Shown here piece after piece: positions 36,475 through 48,030 of a DNA stretch of 64,000 nt (position 1 is its first letter; each line of letters begins with the position of its first letter). Where the stretch lies: positions 73,834,463 through 73,898,462 of the forward strand of contig CM048554.1 in assembly GCA_026413225.1 (NCBI GenBank), in the 5' to 3' direction. The translations under genes and the position numbers were made by a program. This DNA is from Otis tarda (taxonomy: Eukaryota; Chordata; Aves; Otidiformes; Otididae). Below the pieces are notes generated by a model. That model had not been told where the DNA came from, ran no database searches, and was given only the letters and a program-made list of their open reading frames with translations.

Positions 36475-39400
36475 ATCTCCTTTCATCGCTTTTATTTGCA
36501 AAATTCTGCCCAGTCCTTATTTGCATTTCTCATATCCTATCCAACACCTCGTGTGCTCCTTACCACAGACTGACCCTTCTTTCGAATCTTTCTTTTTCCC
36601 TTCTGTATGTAACAGTGTTCCAGGCTGGGGTTCTTTTAGTTCTTTGGTCAAACAATGCCAAGAATTTACTGCTTCATTGATAGTCTCTTCTTTACATATA
36701 TATTACGCCTTAGCTCATTATTTCATGGGTATCAGCAACACATTCGTCAGCCTTGCAGGCAGTTTTGGTTGCTCCCAAATGCTGTGTTGCCTTATATCAT
36801 TCTTTTCATACTGTTACGTGTATTGACTTTCTCTTATGCCTGAAAGCTAGTCTGTTCCTTCTAGCTATATTAACTGTTTTTTAAAAAAAAGATCTTACTC
36901 GCCCTGAAAACCCCCTCTAGTCTTTAACCAGCAATGCTAATTATGTCAGGGATTGTTTGGATGAACTTTTTTAATGTAAAAGCTTTGGCAAGACATGCAT
37001 ACCAAACCTATTTGAGTAGGTACATCTTTACAGTATTATAATTTGTATATCTTTCCCTGCCTCTGAGACTACAATTTTCTTCCTATTTTTAGGGAGATTT
37101 TTGGAGAGGGAAGGGCCTTCAAAATGATCGTGATATCTTAACTTCTTCCTGTAGTCAGAATAATGAGTGCTGGAGGAGCTGGATTCCAGCAGAAGTGGTA
37201 ATTTTTATCAGTGGTGCAATTTCTTCTCTCCTACAGACACAGGATTTTGTCTTTCTGGCACTTTTTCACTCTCTCTCTTAATCTCCCATTTTCTTCTAAC
37301 CATTAATTTCATGGGTTTTCAGTGGAATATATTCAGTGCTGCAGAAAGAAAAAGATATATATTACATTATATTACAAACTGAGTCCCTTTCACTAGCAGG
37401 GAATGTCATTTTCGTAACATTTCAATGCTTTCAATGTACAAGTATGCTTTTGTTTGGGAGGTTTCTTATATATTTATTTATTTTGTAGGTGAAAGAAAAT
37501 AGGAGAGAAGGAAGTGCTGCTTCATGCAATATGGTCTGTGAAGCTGAACTGTTGTCATAGCTGGTATCTCATTTTAACTTTGCAGGTCTTGATGAAAAAG
37601 GATCTGAGTTCAGGCAGTTATTGAGCGTATGCTCCAGTGACTGCCAGATTGATGCTTCTGTCATACAAGAATGTGACAATAGTTGCTATGGGTTTCCTGA
37701 TTTGCTTAATTAGATTTTTCCCTGTATAATTAGCACATCTTTAGTCTGAACTTCAAACTATGTCACCAATTTATTTTGAAATTAGAGGAAGTGTTGGAGA
37801 GGATTTTATTCCTCCCATTTCTTGTAAATGTCTGTGCTAAGACCCACTAGGAATATCATAGAGCAAATTTGTTAAGAGGTCTGTATGTGATGTGGAAACA
37901 GGCTGTTTGACCTAGTTTTGGCTGTAGCTCAGACATCTGAGCTCACTGAAGAGCAGCTGTGGGGAGAATCTCTCTTTGTTTCATTTCTCAGGATCGAGGT
38001 GAAGCTAGTGGGAAAGAGTGGGGTAGCTTTGCAATTATATGAAATAGCTGTTCGGTTCTAGAGGTCATTGCACACACAAAGGTATTATCATAGCACAAGA
38101 AGGACTGGCTCACTATACAGGGAGGGAAGGAGGAAAGCAGCACTGCAGAGCACAGAAATGTACGTACATGGTATGAAACTTTGTAAGTCATTTTATTCAC
38201 ATGGGTAACCACAGGAGTTCACAAGCCTTTGCTTTGTCCAGTAAAGTTTCTATCCTTTCATGGGCTCTTACAGAACTATTGTAAAACTATGAAAAATTTC
38301 ATTTTAAAAAGCCCTATTTTCTTACTACACAATATACTACAGCTATGACAGGGTTGTTGTTGGGGTTGTTTGGCTGAGGTGGTGTAGTTAAGCTGGCGTT
38401 CACTCTATAAATCCCCAGACCTCTACTTTGATTTATTTTTAACATGAAATCTGTTGCCGCTTTAAGGCTAAACAGTATAACATATGCAAAGAGAAATTTG
38501 TCATTTTGAGAGGCTTCTGAAAAACATGTCAGCACTTTGCGTTAGCTGAGGCCTTACTCTATGCTCTGCAGCAGCTCCTTAAAGATTTCCAATGGGCTGC
38601 TGCATGTCAATACTTCAGTACAGAATTGTTTAAAAGCACATTAGCATGAGGATACATTTCAGTGGAGTGGGAAGGGGCCAGGAAGGGTTACAATGGGATT
38701 GTGACATCCCCGCGCATGTCCTGAACCAACACGCATCAAAGGTTGACACATCCTCAGCGCTCCCTCCGGCACCACGGTCCCATGGGCTCGCTGCTGTCCC
38801 TGCAGCTGGTGCTGCCCGCACTGCGCTGCTCATTCAGCCTCCTTGCACTCTCCTGCTTTTCCTTCCTTTGCAAATATACACCATACTGAGTGAGATTTTT
38901 CCTCTCCCTGTATGGCAATGGAATCACAAGTGAGCAGCCTTAGGACAGTGCGCCAAAACACACCATTGGTCCATACGCAGACTTTCCAATGGGAAGTGAT
39001 AGGGAGCTCTGATTAAATGCAGATGCCACAAAACAGGCCAGGTCACAGAATTTGCCTACACTTTTTTCTTTTTTTTTTTTTCTTTTTTCTTAATGTCAAT
39101 TAACATTTATAACCATTGAAATACTTCCATACTGGAGAAAAAGAGATGTCAATAAAGAACTTTCTGCCATTTCAAGACATCAGGGTTCAGATTGTTCATA
39201 ACCCTTTCTTGTCTCTCATAGATAAAAGTACTAAAACCACTTTTATAGCACAGGTTTATGCCACTGCTGGCTGCTTTTATAAACACCACTGACTAAACTT
39301 TCATTAATGCAGAACTGTGGTTTCAAAGCAGAAACACTGGAGCTAACAATGTTTATGTAAACACAGATGGCCTTGATATTCATTTGGATAAAAAATGCCA

Positions 39401-42400
39401 AGAGATGTTGTGAAATGCAAAAGGTAAAATAAATTGACAGACTTACTTAGAATGTCTTACTTTTCTATAGGAAGTTGTTTTGCCCGTGTGCCTTGAAACA
39501 TATGGGTATCTTCAATTCTAATGTTATTAATTTAGTATCATTGCACATACTGCTCCATAATAGGGAGTAACTTGTGCTAGTCCCTCTCCCTGTGAACTAC
39601 AACTCCCAACTGCGTTCTTCAGTTATTTAGTTTCCAAGAATATCTTCAAAGTTTGATAATAATTTAGGTTGTCAGTCTATTAAGTCGATTTTACGGGATC
39701 CAACACAACCAGTGTCTGCTTACGTGAGGCCTGAAGACTACGTTGGGTCTCTGTGAAGGCCATTTGATATCTGCCTTCTTTTATGGTTGACCTTGAAGGA
39801 GAGTTCAGTTTGGTAATTTATGACAAACACCATCCAGGAAGACGCATTTGCAAGATTCACTGTCACTTAGTGCTAAACGATCGCTTCTGACTCTGAAGAC
39901 AATCTGAATCCCTGACAAGGCAATCCCATAAAAAATATTGCCTGGCCGCCCAGGTGTCTTTTCCAATTATCTGGAGTAGAAATTAATACTTTTAAAACCT
40001 GCTAGTTTTTGAGAGGTTATTGCAATTTATTCCAGTAGTTTCTTTTACACATTATGATGAATTGGTTTATTACGCCATTATTTTCCATGTCAGCTTTTTA
40101 GAAGATTGAATCATAATGTTGAAACATTAGAGTGAATGGCAAACATATTATTTTACAGCTGAGTAATATATTTCCTAAAAAAAATTGTGCTCTGTTTTTA
40201 ATAACAGGTAATTTTATGATTATATTGCTTAATGCTGTTGTCCTACATTATTTATTTCTATGTAGTAAGGACTGGAGGACTTTCTTTTAAGATGTCAGTG
40301 ATAGCTTGGACAGGACACAAAATATATGAAAGTACAATAATCCAAATTGTGAACTGTGCTTGGAAACATAGCAATTCATGACTTCTCAATATCAGTTTGA
40401 TATACGGAGCAGCTCCAGGGAGGATAAATGGTTAGTCTCACTTTAGTGGGTTTCTAAATTTAGAAGCAAGTTTCTTTAATGTCATGTTTTCTTCTTTGAT
40501 TTTTTTTTCTTTCTATGATAATCTCTTGGTGCTATTTTTGTTCCCCAAATCCTCTCCAACGGATCTATAAAAGGATGGTAATTAGCATTTTAATGGGAAT
40601 AGTTGAATCTCACTGTTTCCCTAAAGTGAGCATATTCCTATTTATGTAGAGCTCAGCAATACTCAAAGATGTAAGAAATTCATCATTTAGTTTTCTTTTT
40701 TTTTTTTTAGAATCTGGGAGAGGGGGAGCCAGGGTGAGGGAGGAGAAGGAGCAAAGCTAAAACTCTCATCCTTTTCTACACTGTGTCTGCCTGTAGAATA
40801 GTTTCTTTTTCCAGTTTTTGGCTCTCTGTCATCAGTTCTGCAGGTGGCTGAATACTTTGAACTCCCATTGACTTCTTTCACAGCACAATAAAGTTTCTAT
40901 CCTGAGCTGCACAGGAATGCCCTATGTATTTTTTAATTGGAACAATTATCTCAGAATGGTTTAGTACAAAGTACTCTTTCAAAAAGACAATTTCCTGTAG
41001 GTAAATGGTGTCAATTTCAAAAGTTGTAGGTTACTGCTAATGCGTGTCTGACACTATTTTTCAAGCAAGCGTATGTACAGATAAAGATTTGGAACTCAGC
41101 CCAAATGTTTAGACAGTAAGATACCTACAGCTCAAATAGTGAGATAATAGTATCAGAAATAGTCTTCCCTCAAAACCATAATTTCTTCCCATTCACCCCT
41201 CTTCTGTCAACTGTGTGAAGGACAACCTACTGTGTAATCTGAGCACTTCATGGATGTTACTGATTTTCATCCCCCATTTCATGAGGCTGATTTGCATGGC
41301 AGCGTGGAGGGTAAGGTCCTGATGAATTTTTATGATGTAGAGAAATAATTTAAGTTTATAACATGTACTTTCTGGATTCCTGCTTCGTGCCTTAGCCACA
41401 GGTCTTTGGTATTGCAACAGTTCACAAAAGGCAGGATGGTTTTATGGATCAGAAACAGATTATATTGCAAGAGAGCAGGACACAGTTCCTAACTTAGCTG
41501 GGACAAGCTGGCAGTGCTGTGTGTGAAACCATGGACCTGGACTGCTTCTGGGCCCTACAAGGAGGTGTGTATCCCGGACTTATCCAGCGCCCTCTGCGGG
41601 ACACCCCAGGGTGTGCCACCCCCTTCACCCCAACATGGTTCAGATATGGCCTTTGTGAATGTTCACATGATGTTGTTGAACAGTGCTGAACTGTGTGTGT
41701 ACGTCATGAGGTTCCTGGTTCTATCAGACCACAAATCATTAAATCTGTGCCTATGTTGACCAAGCTTTTTGTTCTTAAAAGAAAATGCTTCCTGACTGTA
41801 TTCAGTATATTCCCTAGAAATGCTGGTGGAGATGAGTTAGGAAAGATGGTTTTCCCCAGTCCTATAAATATTTTTTCCACTTTATCATATTAATATAAAT
41901 TTAAAAGGTCATATATCTCAAATTCAAATCCATGGAGGAGTGATTTCTAGATATTTCTGATTAGTCTGAGACTATAAATAACAATATATATATAGAAGCT
42001 TCTTGTTTTTCTGAATATCAAGATTTATTTCCCCTCAAGATAAATATTGACCTTGGCTTTAAATTGGTCAGAATTAATCTTTCGGGTCAATAAATCTTGG
42101 TATTCCCTTCCACAGAGATCATAATCAGTTTAGTATATCAGATTATTGGGCAAAATTAATAAATTTAGCTCCATGTGAAGATTTTCATAAATCATGAACA
42201 ATCCAAATTTAGAAGGTTTCATGAAGGCTCACAACATACTATACAGACTATTTTAGTTTAATGTTAAGAAACTGTTGAACTGTGCATTCAATAAATTACT
42301 GTTTTGCTCAGAGAGTTACAGTAAAGTCTATTAAATACTTATTTAAAGACTTGGCAACAGTGAACAACAATAAATAATTCAAGTAGCACCTCTAATCTTG

Positions 42401-44130
42401 TTTTCTTTCTCCTTAATTGGTTTTACAGCATTGTTTTGACATTTACCCTTGAATTTAAAAAGAAATACTCATGAAGAAGAAAATGCATGCTGTGCACTAA
42501 TCCAGCTGCCAATTGAGTACTTAACTATTGATGCATCAGAAGAGCAGAGGAGCTCCACTCTGTCTTAAGAGCTGGCAAAGCCCATTATTGGTGTGAAGCA
42601 GTACAGCTTCCTGGGCTTGCAGAAAATTTGAGTTGGAGAACTGTTGGTTTATACAGATGCACATGTTCAAACACAAACTTGTTTTAAAAATATAGGGATA
42701 TTGCATCATCACCTCAGTGAGACTCCAGAGAAAATACATAAGAGACTATGTCTGGCCAGGGAGGCATCTAGATGCCACAAATTTGCCAAGAGGGATAGAT
42801 GGATCCAGAAGAGCTCGACAGCTGGAAAATTCTAGAATTAAAGAAGGAGAACCAACACTTTTGCTGTCCAGATTTCCCCAGCCTGTTGAGAACTCTGGAG
42901 TGATTCTAGACTTCAGGTTTTAAATTCAAAGGGACTATGTCAGGTCATATTTGAATTCAGCTTTTAGAACTGGATAAATTGTTGTGGTTTTAATTAAGTT
43001 TACAGAAAGTAAGACATAGTTTGGTTTCTGCAACAGTTTTTCAGAATTTTATGTCTAAAACATTCTGTGTTAATAGCCTTTTTGTTCAAATTTATGATGT
43101 TTCTAGGCAAGATTTCTTTCAGATTCTTGTTTTTCCTGAAGAGGAGAGAATAGGGAAAAAAAAGGCACGTATTTGCCTTTCTTTGTGTTTTAATTTTACT
43201 ATATAATTTTTTTGAGGATATGTACAATATAAGTTTGCGTATATGTCTGTAGGTAAATAAACATATGCACACAGAGATGAGAAACTAGATTATACTGGCC
43301 CATTTTGAGTAGTGTATGAATATATTCAAAGAGTACACTTAGTGATCCCCAAATTGGTGAAAATATGGCACATACTGCTTTTAGATATCATATTGGCACC
43401 TCTTGGAACTTCAGATGGAAGTATTAACACTTTTGTCATGTATATATCACCTCCATGCATATTGAGACTTCTATGCATAGTAAGTAATTTTTTTTTCTCT
43501 GACAGACACTGTATGTTTTTGTATGTGTATCCACTGTAAAAAAATGACATTTTCCAACACATTCTTCTCCTTCTTTAATTCTAAAAATTAGAATTTTTGA
43601 AAACAGCATTCTTACTGTGTACTGAAATATAAAAGTTAAAGACAAAGTAACAATTAATCAATGTAAAACTGAAGAATACTTGTTTTTTTAACCCAGAGAA
43701 AGGTAGAAAGACCCTTCTCACTTACTTATAAGTTCTCATGCTCCCAGCCTTCCTTTTAATAGGATGTAGTTTTTTTTTTTTAAAAAAGGCTATTTCCTTT
43801 GTACCTAGGCCATCAAGGTGTTCTCAGTGTGCAAAAGCCCTACAATACCTCCCTAGAGAGATATTCTACTGAATAGTGGAAGACTGCAGTAAAGTTAATA
43901 TATTCCCCTCTGACAGTAATGAATTTTCTCTCTCTTCATTTTTATATGTGGTTGAGGTGATGCATATTCACACCTCCCCATTATGTCCAGACACTAAAGG
44001 TAAAACCTACTGTTCTTATTTCCCATTCAGTTTCCTACATTTGTTCCATTTGCCTGTCAATAAACATCCTTGTGAAGTTTAATGTTCTTACCATATTAAT
44101 TTCTTCACCTATATTAGTTATGTTTTATAA
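36475..44130. other. AT-rich non-coding stretch, one GC-richer patch
   Basis: No gene was recognised. T-rich runs lie at 39061-39093 and 40692-40709. The patch 38640-38890 is GC-richer with several CpGs and is listed separately. Other frames are 90 codons or shorter outside the CR1 edge and carry no recognisable motif. Confidence 0.5.
38640..38890 (+). other. GC-richer patch with short hydrophobic frame
   Basis: This is locally GC- and CpG-enriched compared with its surroundings. It holds a 95-codon plus-strand frame (38646-38933). In another frame there is a 35-codon ORF starting ATGGGC at 38782 and ending TGA at 38887-38889. The short ORF begins MGSLLSLQLVLPALRC and is leucine-rich like a signal peptide, but leucine-rich reading is common in CTG/CTC-rich DNA. 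No homologue comes to mind. It may be an exon, a regulatory element or nothing. Confidence 0.25.
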
Positions 44131-44135
44131 TTGAC
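44131..44135 (+). repeat. Left target-site duplication of solo LTR
   Basis: TTGAC directly before the LTR; identical TTGAC at 45198-45202. Confidence 0.93.
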
Positions 44136-44540
44136 TGTCGTAGTTCGGCCCTGATCGGGACCAGACTACGCAGTCTCTCTCTCACTCCCTCCACCCTCCA
44201 AGAGAATAGGGAGAGATAATATAAGAAAAAGCGGCTCGAGGTTTGATATAAGGACAGGGAGAAAAATCCTTAAAGTTACCATTACGGGCAAAACAGACTC
44301 GACTTGGGGAAAACTAGTCATTTATTACTAAAAAAAGCAGGATAATGAGACAGAGGACAAGATAACCTCCCTCCACCCCTCCCTCTTCCCAAGCTTAACA
44401 TTATCTCTACTCCCTTCACCCCACGGAGTGGCACAGGGGGGAAGAGGGAATGGGGGTTGCGGTCAGTTCATCACGCGTTGTTTTACGCCGCTGCTTCATG
44501 GTCAGGGGAAGAATTCCTCACATTCCTCCCCTGCTCCGTT

Positions 44541-44685
44541 GTGGGGTCCCACCCATACGCCACAGTCCTTCATGAAACTGCTCCAGCGTGGGGTCCCTCC
44601 CACAGGCCACAGTCCTTCCTGAAACTGCTCTGGCGTGGGTCATCTCTTCCACAGGGTGCAGTCTCTCCAGAACTGCTGCCCCAGC
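44541..44685 (+). repeat. Tandem 47-51-bp units inside the LTR
   Basis: Unit 1 (44541-44587) and unit 2 (44588-44634) are both 47 bp, both start GTGGGGTCCC and share CCACAGTCCTTC and TGAAACTGCTC. A more diverged third unit follows (44635-44685). They lie upstream of the presumed promoter, so they would be U3 enhancer-type repeats. The related LTR at 19557-20486 has a different arrangement in this place. Confidence 0.85.
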
Positions 44686-45100
44686 AGGCCCTCCACAGGC
44701 CACAGCCTCCTTCAGGCATCCACCTCCCCCTCCTTCTGAACTGACCTTGGTGTCTGCAGCTATTTCTCTCACAAGAAAAGTTCTTCACAACAGGCTGGCA
44801 GACGTCTCTCAGGATCTCTTCACATCACCAAGCTCATCTCCTCACCACTTATTGCAGCCGGGCCGGACCGAGTCGGGCCCAGTTGGCTGCCTGGCGAGAG
44901 GCCAGAGGGTGAGGCCTGCAAGGCCCATGAGGCCTGCACCTCCCCCTCTGTGCCTCTGCCCCCGCTCAGCTTCTTCACATCTTCTCTTCTCTCTTTTTTT
45001 TTCTGTTTTCCCCTTCTTAAATACGTTATCGAAGAGGCGTTATCATGGAACATTCTGCTACCAATCGGCTCGGCCTTGGCCAGCAGCAGGTCTGCCCTAG
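44588..45100 (+). other. Open frame inside the LTR, doubtful coding value
   Basis: A 170-codon frame in the C-rich part of the LTR, counterpart of 19853-20419. Shared segments include GQRVRPARP, FPFLNTLS and the terminus WPAAGLP, all in the same frame. The block around 44770-44850 is read in a different frame in the two copies owing to offsetting indels. This argues against selection on a protein. Not called as a gene. Confidence 0.4.
45017..45023 (+). promoter_or_regulatory. Candidate LTR TATA-like element
   Basis: TTAAATA followed by CGTTATC, conserved with 20336-20342 in the related LTR. It lies just after a pyrimidine-rich tract. Function inferred from conservation and position only. Confidence 0.35.
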
Positions 45101-45197
45101 GCCAAGCCGAGTCGACTGAACAAAGGGGAGCAACTTCTAGCAGTTTCCTACAGAAGCTACCACCTTAGGCCCCCTGTCGCTAAACAAAACCACAACA

Positions 45198-45202
45198 TTG
45201 AC
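45198..45202 (+). repeat. Right target-site duplication of solo LTR
   Basis: TTGAC directly after the LTR, identical to 44131-44135. Confidence 0.93.
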
Positions 45203-47039
45203 TCACTATGAAACATTAAACAAATCTAATTAGTTCCGTCTTTGTTTCCAGCCAGGTTTTTAGGAATTCTTTATTAAGATAAAGTAGCTTTTATACACCA
45301 TATTTAGCCATCCACAAGCAAGGACTGCATTGCTAGCTTTGCTGATAGCCTGCGAACTGAACTGGGTTAAGTCACTTCACTCCATTCCCTCATCAAGAAA
45401 GAGAAACATTTAACATTCAGTCCTCTGATCTCTGGGGAACAAAACCCCTATGCATTATTAATAGTTATGTTGCAACAGTGTAAAGGTCCCCCAGTAGAAT
45501 AAATGGGTGAAATGCATCTTGACAGTGGCTGAAGAAGAACTAGGAGTCAGGTCTGAATTAGTTGGTCACACATTAGGACCTGCACTCTACAGAGAAAGGC
45601 AACCTTCCACAAGTGACAGGTACTGTCTGTCTCAAAATGATATCATAGGCTGAGATGAATTGCCTTTAGGAGGTACCCATTTTTCTCCATTGAGAGAGCC
45701 TCCATTGCCTGCTTAAACTTGAACCTAGGGAATGGATCAAGTATCTAAAAATATGTCCATAATACATTTTGAGGTGCCTCGGAGTGTCACAACTCCATCA
45801 GTCCTGTTTCATATCTGCTAGCTCCATGCATGTATCTTGAGTTATCACAGAGTATCTCAACAGGAATTAAATGCCTATGTCTGGGTACCTGAATTAGTCT
45901 TCAAATTTTTAGGGTGCTGCCATTGAAGGAATTCTTCCTTCTCCCCACATAGCATACACTGGGTTTTACACACAGGCACAATGTTACAGTGCTTGGACAA
46001 GAGGTGTCTTGAGAACATGCTTTCACATGCAAAAGCATAATTTCCTTGAAATTACAAATATTGATCGTGTGAATAGTTTTTATCAGTCAATATTATATAT
46101 ATCCACCCTAAAACGCCACTGGTATTTAGCTTGCCTTAGGTAACAAACTCAGTCATGGTAATAGAGTAAAGCAATAATTTTGTGGTTTACACTTTTAAAA
46201 TAATTATTCTGGTCTGGTTTTATTTTCTTTCTCTTTTAAGAACATTTTCTGTCTGCAAATACAGTACTTGTTCTCTAAAAGATTTCTTCTTTCTCTAGAA
46301 GAAAATCAGATAGTATTGATTGAATTGTGCACTTACTAACGAGTGTCTCAGAAAAGCAAATAATTTGGGAAAAGGAGGTGACATGTTTGTAGTATGGCCA
46401 TATCTATTATCGTCTTAATTTCATAAAACTATAGACTGACCTTGAATTGAGCATGCAGTTTATAAGCTCAGAGGAACCGTTATGCCACCAGATCAGCTAC
46501 CACTCGAGAGAGCAAAAGCAGTCAGCTGACCACTCCCTTAAATTCAAGAACAGATAAATCATAAACCTATTTAAAATAAATCCCTACAGTGGTTTTGCTT
46601 TGCAGCTACATTGCAGGCACCCTGTGGTTTGGGCAACTTTGTCATTTCCTTTGAATTTACATTTACCAACCTAACAAGTTTAGTTTTCATATCCTTAGCA
46701 AAATATCATATTGAGAGGCTCATTCTCTCAAATGGCCTAATTCAGCCCCCGTTGAAGTAAACAAAATTACCTTGTTGGTTTAAGTGAAATCTGTGTTACG
46801 TGCTACACACAGAACAGCTGTGCAGGATCAGCTCAAAAGAGCATTTACGCCAGTATCCCTTTCTGACAAGAATAAATAAAGTATGGAAGAAGTCTAAGAA
46901 ACGGGGCAAATACAGAATGATACTCTTTAACTTGTGCCCTTGCTACTCCCAGTAATTTTCATTTCAGAGACTTTGTGAGCTATATGTTGTAATCACTTCA
47001 CTGTGCTTAATAGCTTTTGATGGATTTTTCATTGAAAGT
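45203..47039. other. Non-coding stretch, possibly old repeat remnants
   Basis: No open frame worth calling. The part at 45500-45990 has a moderately GC, repeat-like texture, but I cannot match it to a named family. Confidence 0.4.
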
Positions 47040-47613
47040 CTTCAATCTGCCTTTGAATCCACTTATACTTTTGACATTCACAAAGAGTTCCACAACTGAA
47101 TTATGCCTTATTTGAAAAAGTACTTCCTTTTGTTTATTTTAAACCTCCTAATGATAATCTCATTTGGTTCTTCCTAGTTCTTACATCCTGAAAAATAATG
47201 GATAATCAGTGTCTTGTTCAGTATCTTCATGCACTTTGTAATTTTATAGACCTAAATCATATTTTCCTTCTACTGATATTCCTTTTTCAACCTGAAGAGT
47301 TCCAGTATATGTAATTACCCGTCACAGGGAGGTCATTGCTCACTCTTCTTTGAAGAATTTGTAATTCTACTTTGTCCCTTTTGAAATGATGCAGTCAGAA
47401 ATATCTGCAGAATTCAAAATGTAGGCACACCAGGAATGCACACAGTGACATGATGATGTTTCCTCTCTTATTATCCCTTCCCTTTCTACCATTTCTTTGT
47501 TATTTCAACTGCCCTGAACACTAAGATGACATTTGGCACAGAGCTATTTGCATCCATTTCTCCTGATGGGCAAGAGCTGATTTTCATGACCATGCTTTAG
47601 TGTACATGTAGTC

Positions 47614-47709
47614 AGGTGCTGGAATGCACTGCCCAGGGAGGTGGTGGAGTCACCGACCATGGGGGTGTTCAAGAAACGTTTGGATGTTGTGTTGAGGGAT
47701 ATGATTTAG
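47614..47709 (+). pseudogene. CR1 ORF2 extreme C-terminus (ATTCTGTG subfamily)
   Basis: About 30 codons remain open from the truncation point to TAG at 47707-47709. They encode [19 protein letters not shown] and a short tail ending RDMI. This corresponds to the HWN...[12 protein letters not shown] region of the other copies. A dead fragment without start or catalytic motifs. Confidence 0.8.
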
Positions 47710-47792
47710 CTGAGAAGTATTGGTGATGGTTGGACTGGATGATCTTTTAGGTCTTTTCCAATCTTGATAATTCTGTGATTCTGTGATTCTGT
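47614..47792 (+). mobile_element. CR1 3' end of a distinct subfamily, nested
   Basis: Plus-strand fragment of about 180 bp with the C-terminal ORF2 codons, a short 3' UTR (GGTTGGACTGGATGATCTT) and a terminal array of ATTCTGTG octamers. The G in the octamer and the different 3' UTR separate it from the ATTCTATG copies elsewhere in the window. It lies inside, and so is younger than, the antisense ancient CR1 at about 47040-48030. Confidence 0.92.
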
Positions 47793-48030
47793 ATACTTAT
47801 GTATACTATGTTCCTACCAAAATACATTAGTCTGCCTTTTTCAGCATTAGATTTTGTCTGCCATATCATTTTCCTGTCATTTTGTTCCATGAAATTCCTT
47901 CTGAAACAGAGTTTTACTTGGACTAATATGAAATTTTTGTCATATCAACTGTTTCACTGTTCTACTTCACTATTCAGCTCACTATTCAACTCCATTTCCA
48001 AGTCAGTTTTGTATTATGTGTAATGACAAA

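Larger units (their letters stand above)
44136..45197 (+). mobile_element. Solo LTR of an avian endogenous retrovirus (1062 bp)
   Basis: Begins TGTCGTAGTTCGG and ends CCACAACA, flanked by a perfect 5-bp duplication TTGAC. It is related along its length to the LTR at 19557-20486 and lies on the same strand. Compared with that copy it has an expanded C-rich middle with 47-bp tandem units (44541-44685), which largely accounts for the extra length. No provirus interior or second LTR is present, so it is a solo LTR. Three related solo LTRs in one orientation over 64 kb probably reflect chance or insertional preference and do not indicate one provirus. Family assignment needs a repeat library; the 5-bp duplication leans towards ERVL-type. 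Confidence 0.92.
47040..48030 (-). mobile_element. Ancient CR1-type LINE, antisense, interrupted
   Basis: The plus strand reads like the antisense of old CR1 elements known from turtles, crocodilians and birds. Segments such as TTCCACAACTGAATTATGCC, AAAAAGTACTTCCTTTTGTT, TTTTATAGACCTAAATCAT and ATTTTGTCTGCCAT occur in the order expected of the family. Divergence is high, with many substitutions and indels, and no usable reading frame remains. The element is split at about 47614-47792 by a younger CR1 3' end in the opposite orientation, after which the antisense homology resumes (47810-47900). The outer limits, particularly beyond 47960, are approximate. The identification rests on remembered family resemblance, not on a search. 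Confidence 0.78.

Noticed and set aside
36122-36826. 234-codon forward frame
   Set aside because: Its first half is antisense CR1 and the second half is flanking AT-rich DNA; no protein resemblance.
19557-45197. The two long LTRs as ends of one 25-kb provirus
   Set aside because: Each has its own 5-bp duplication, they differ in U3 repeats, and the DNA between them holds unrelated AT-rich sequence and a CR1 with no retroviral genes.
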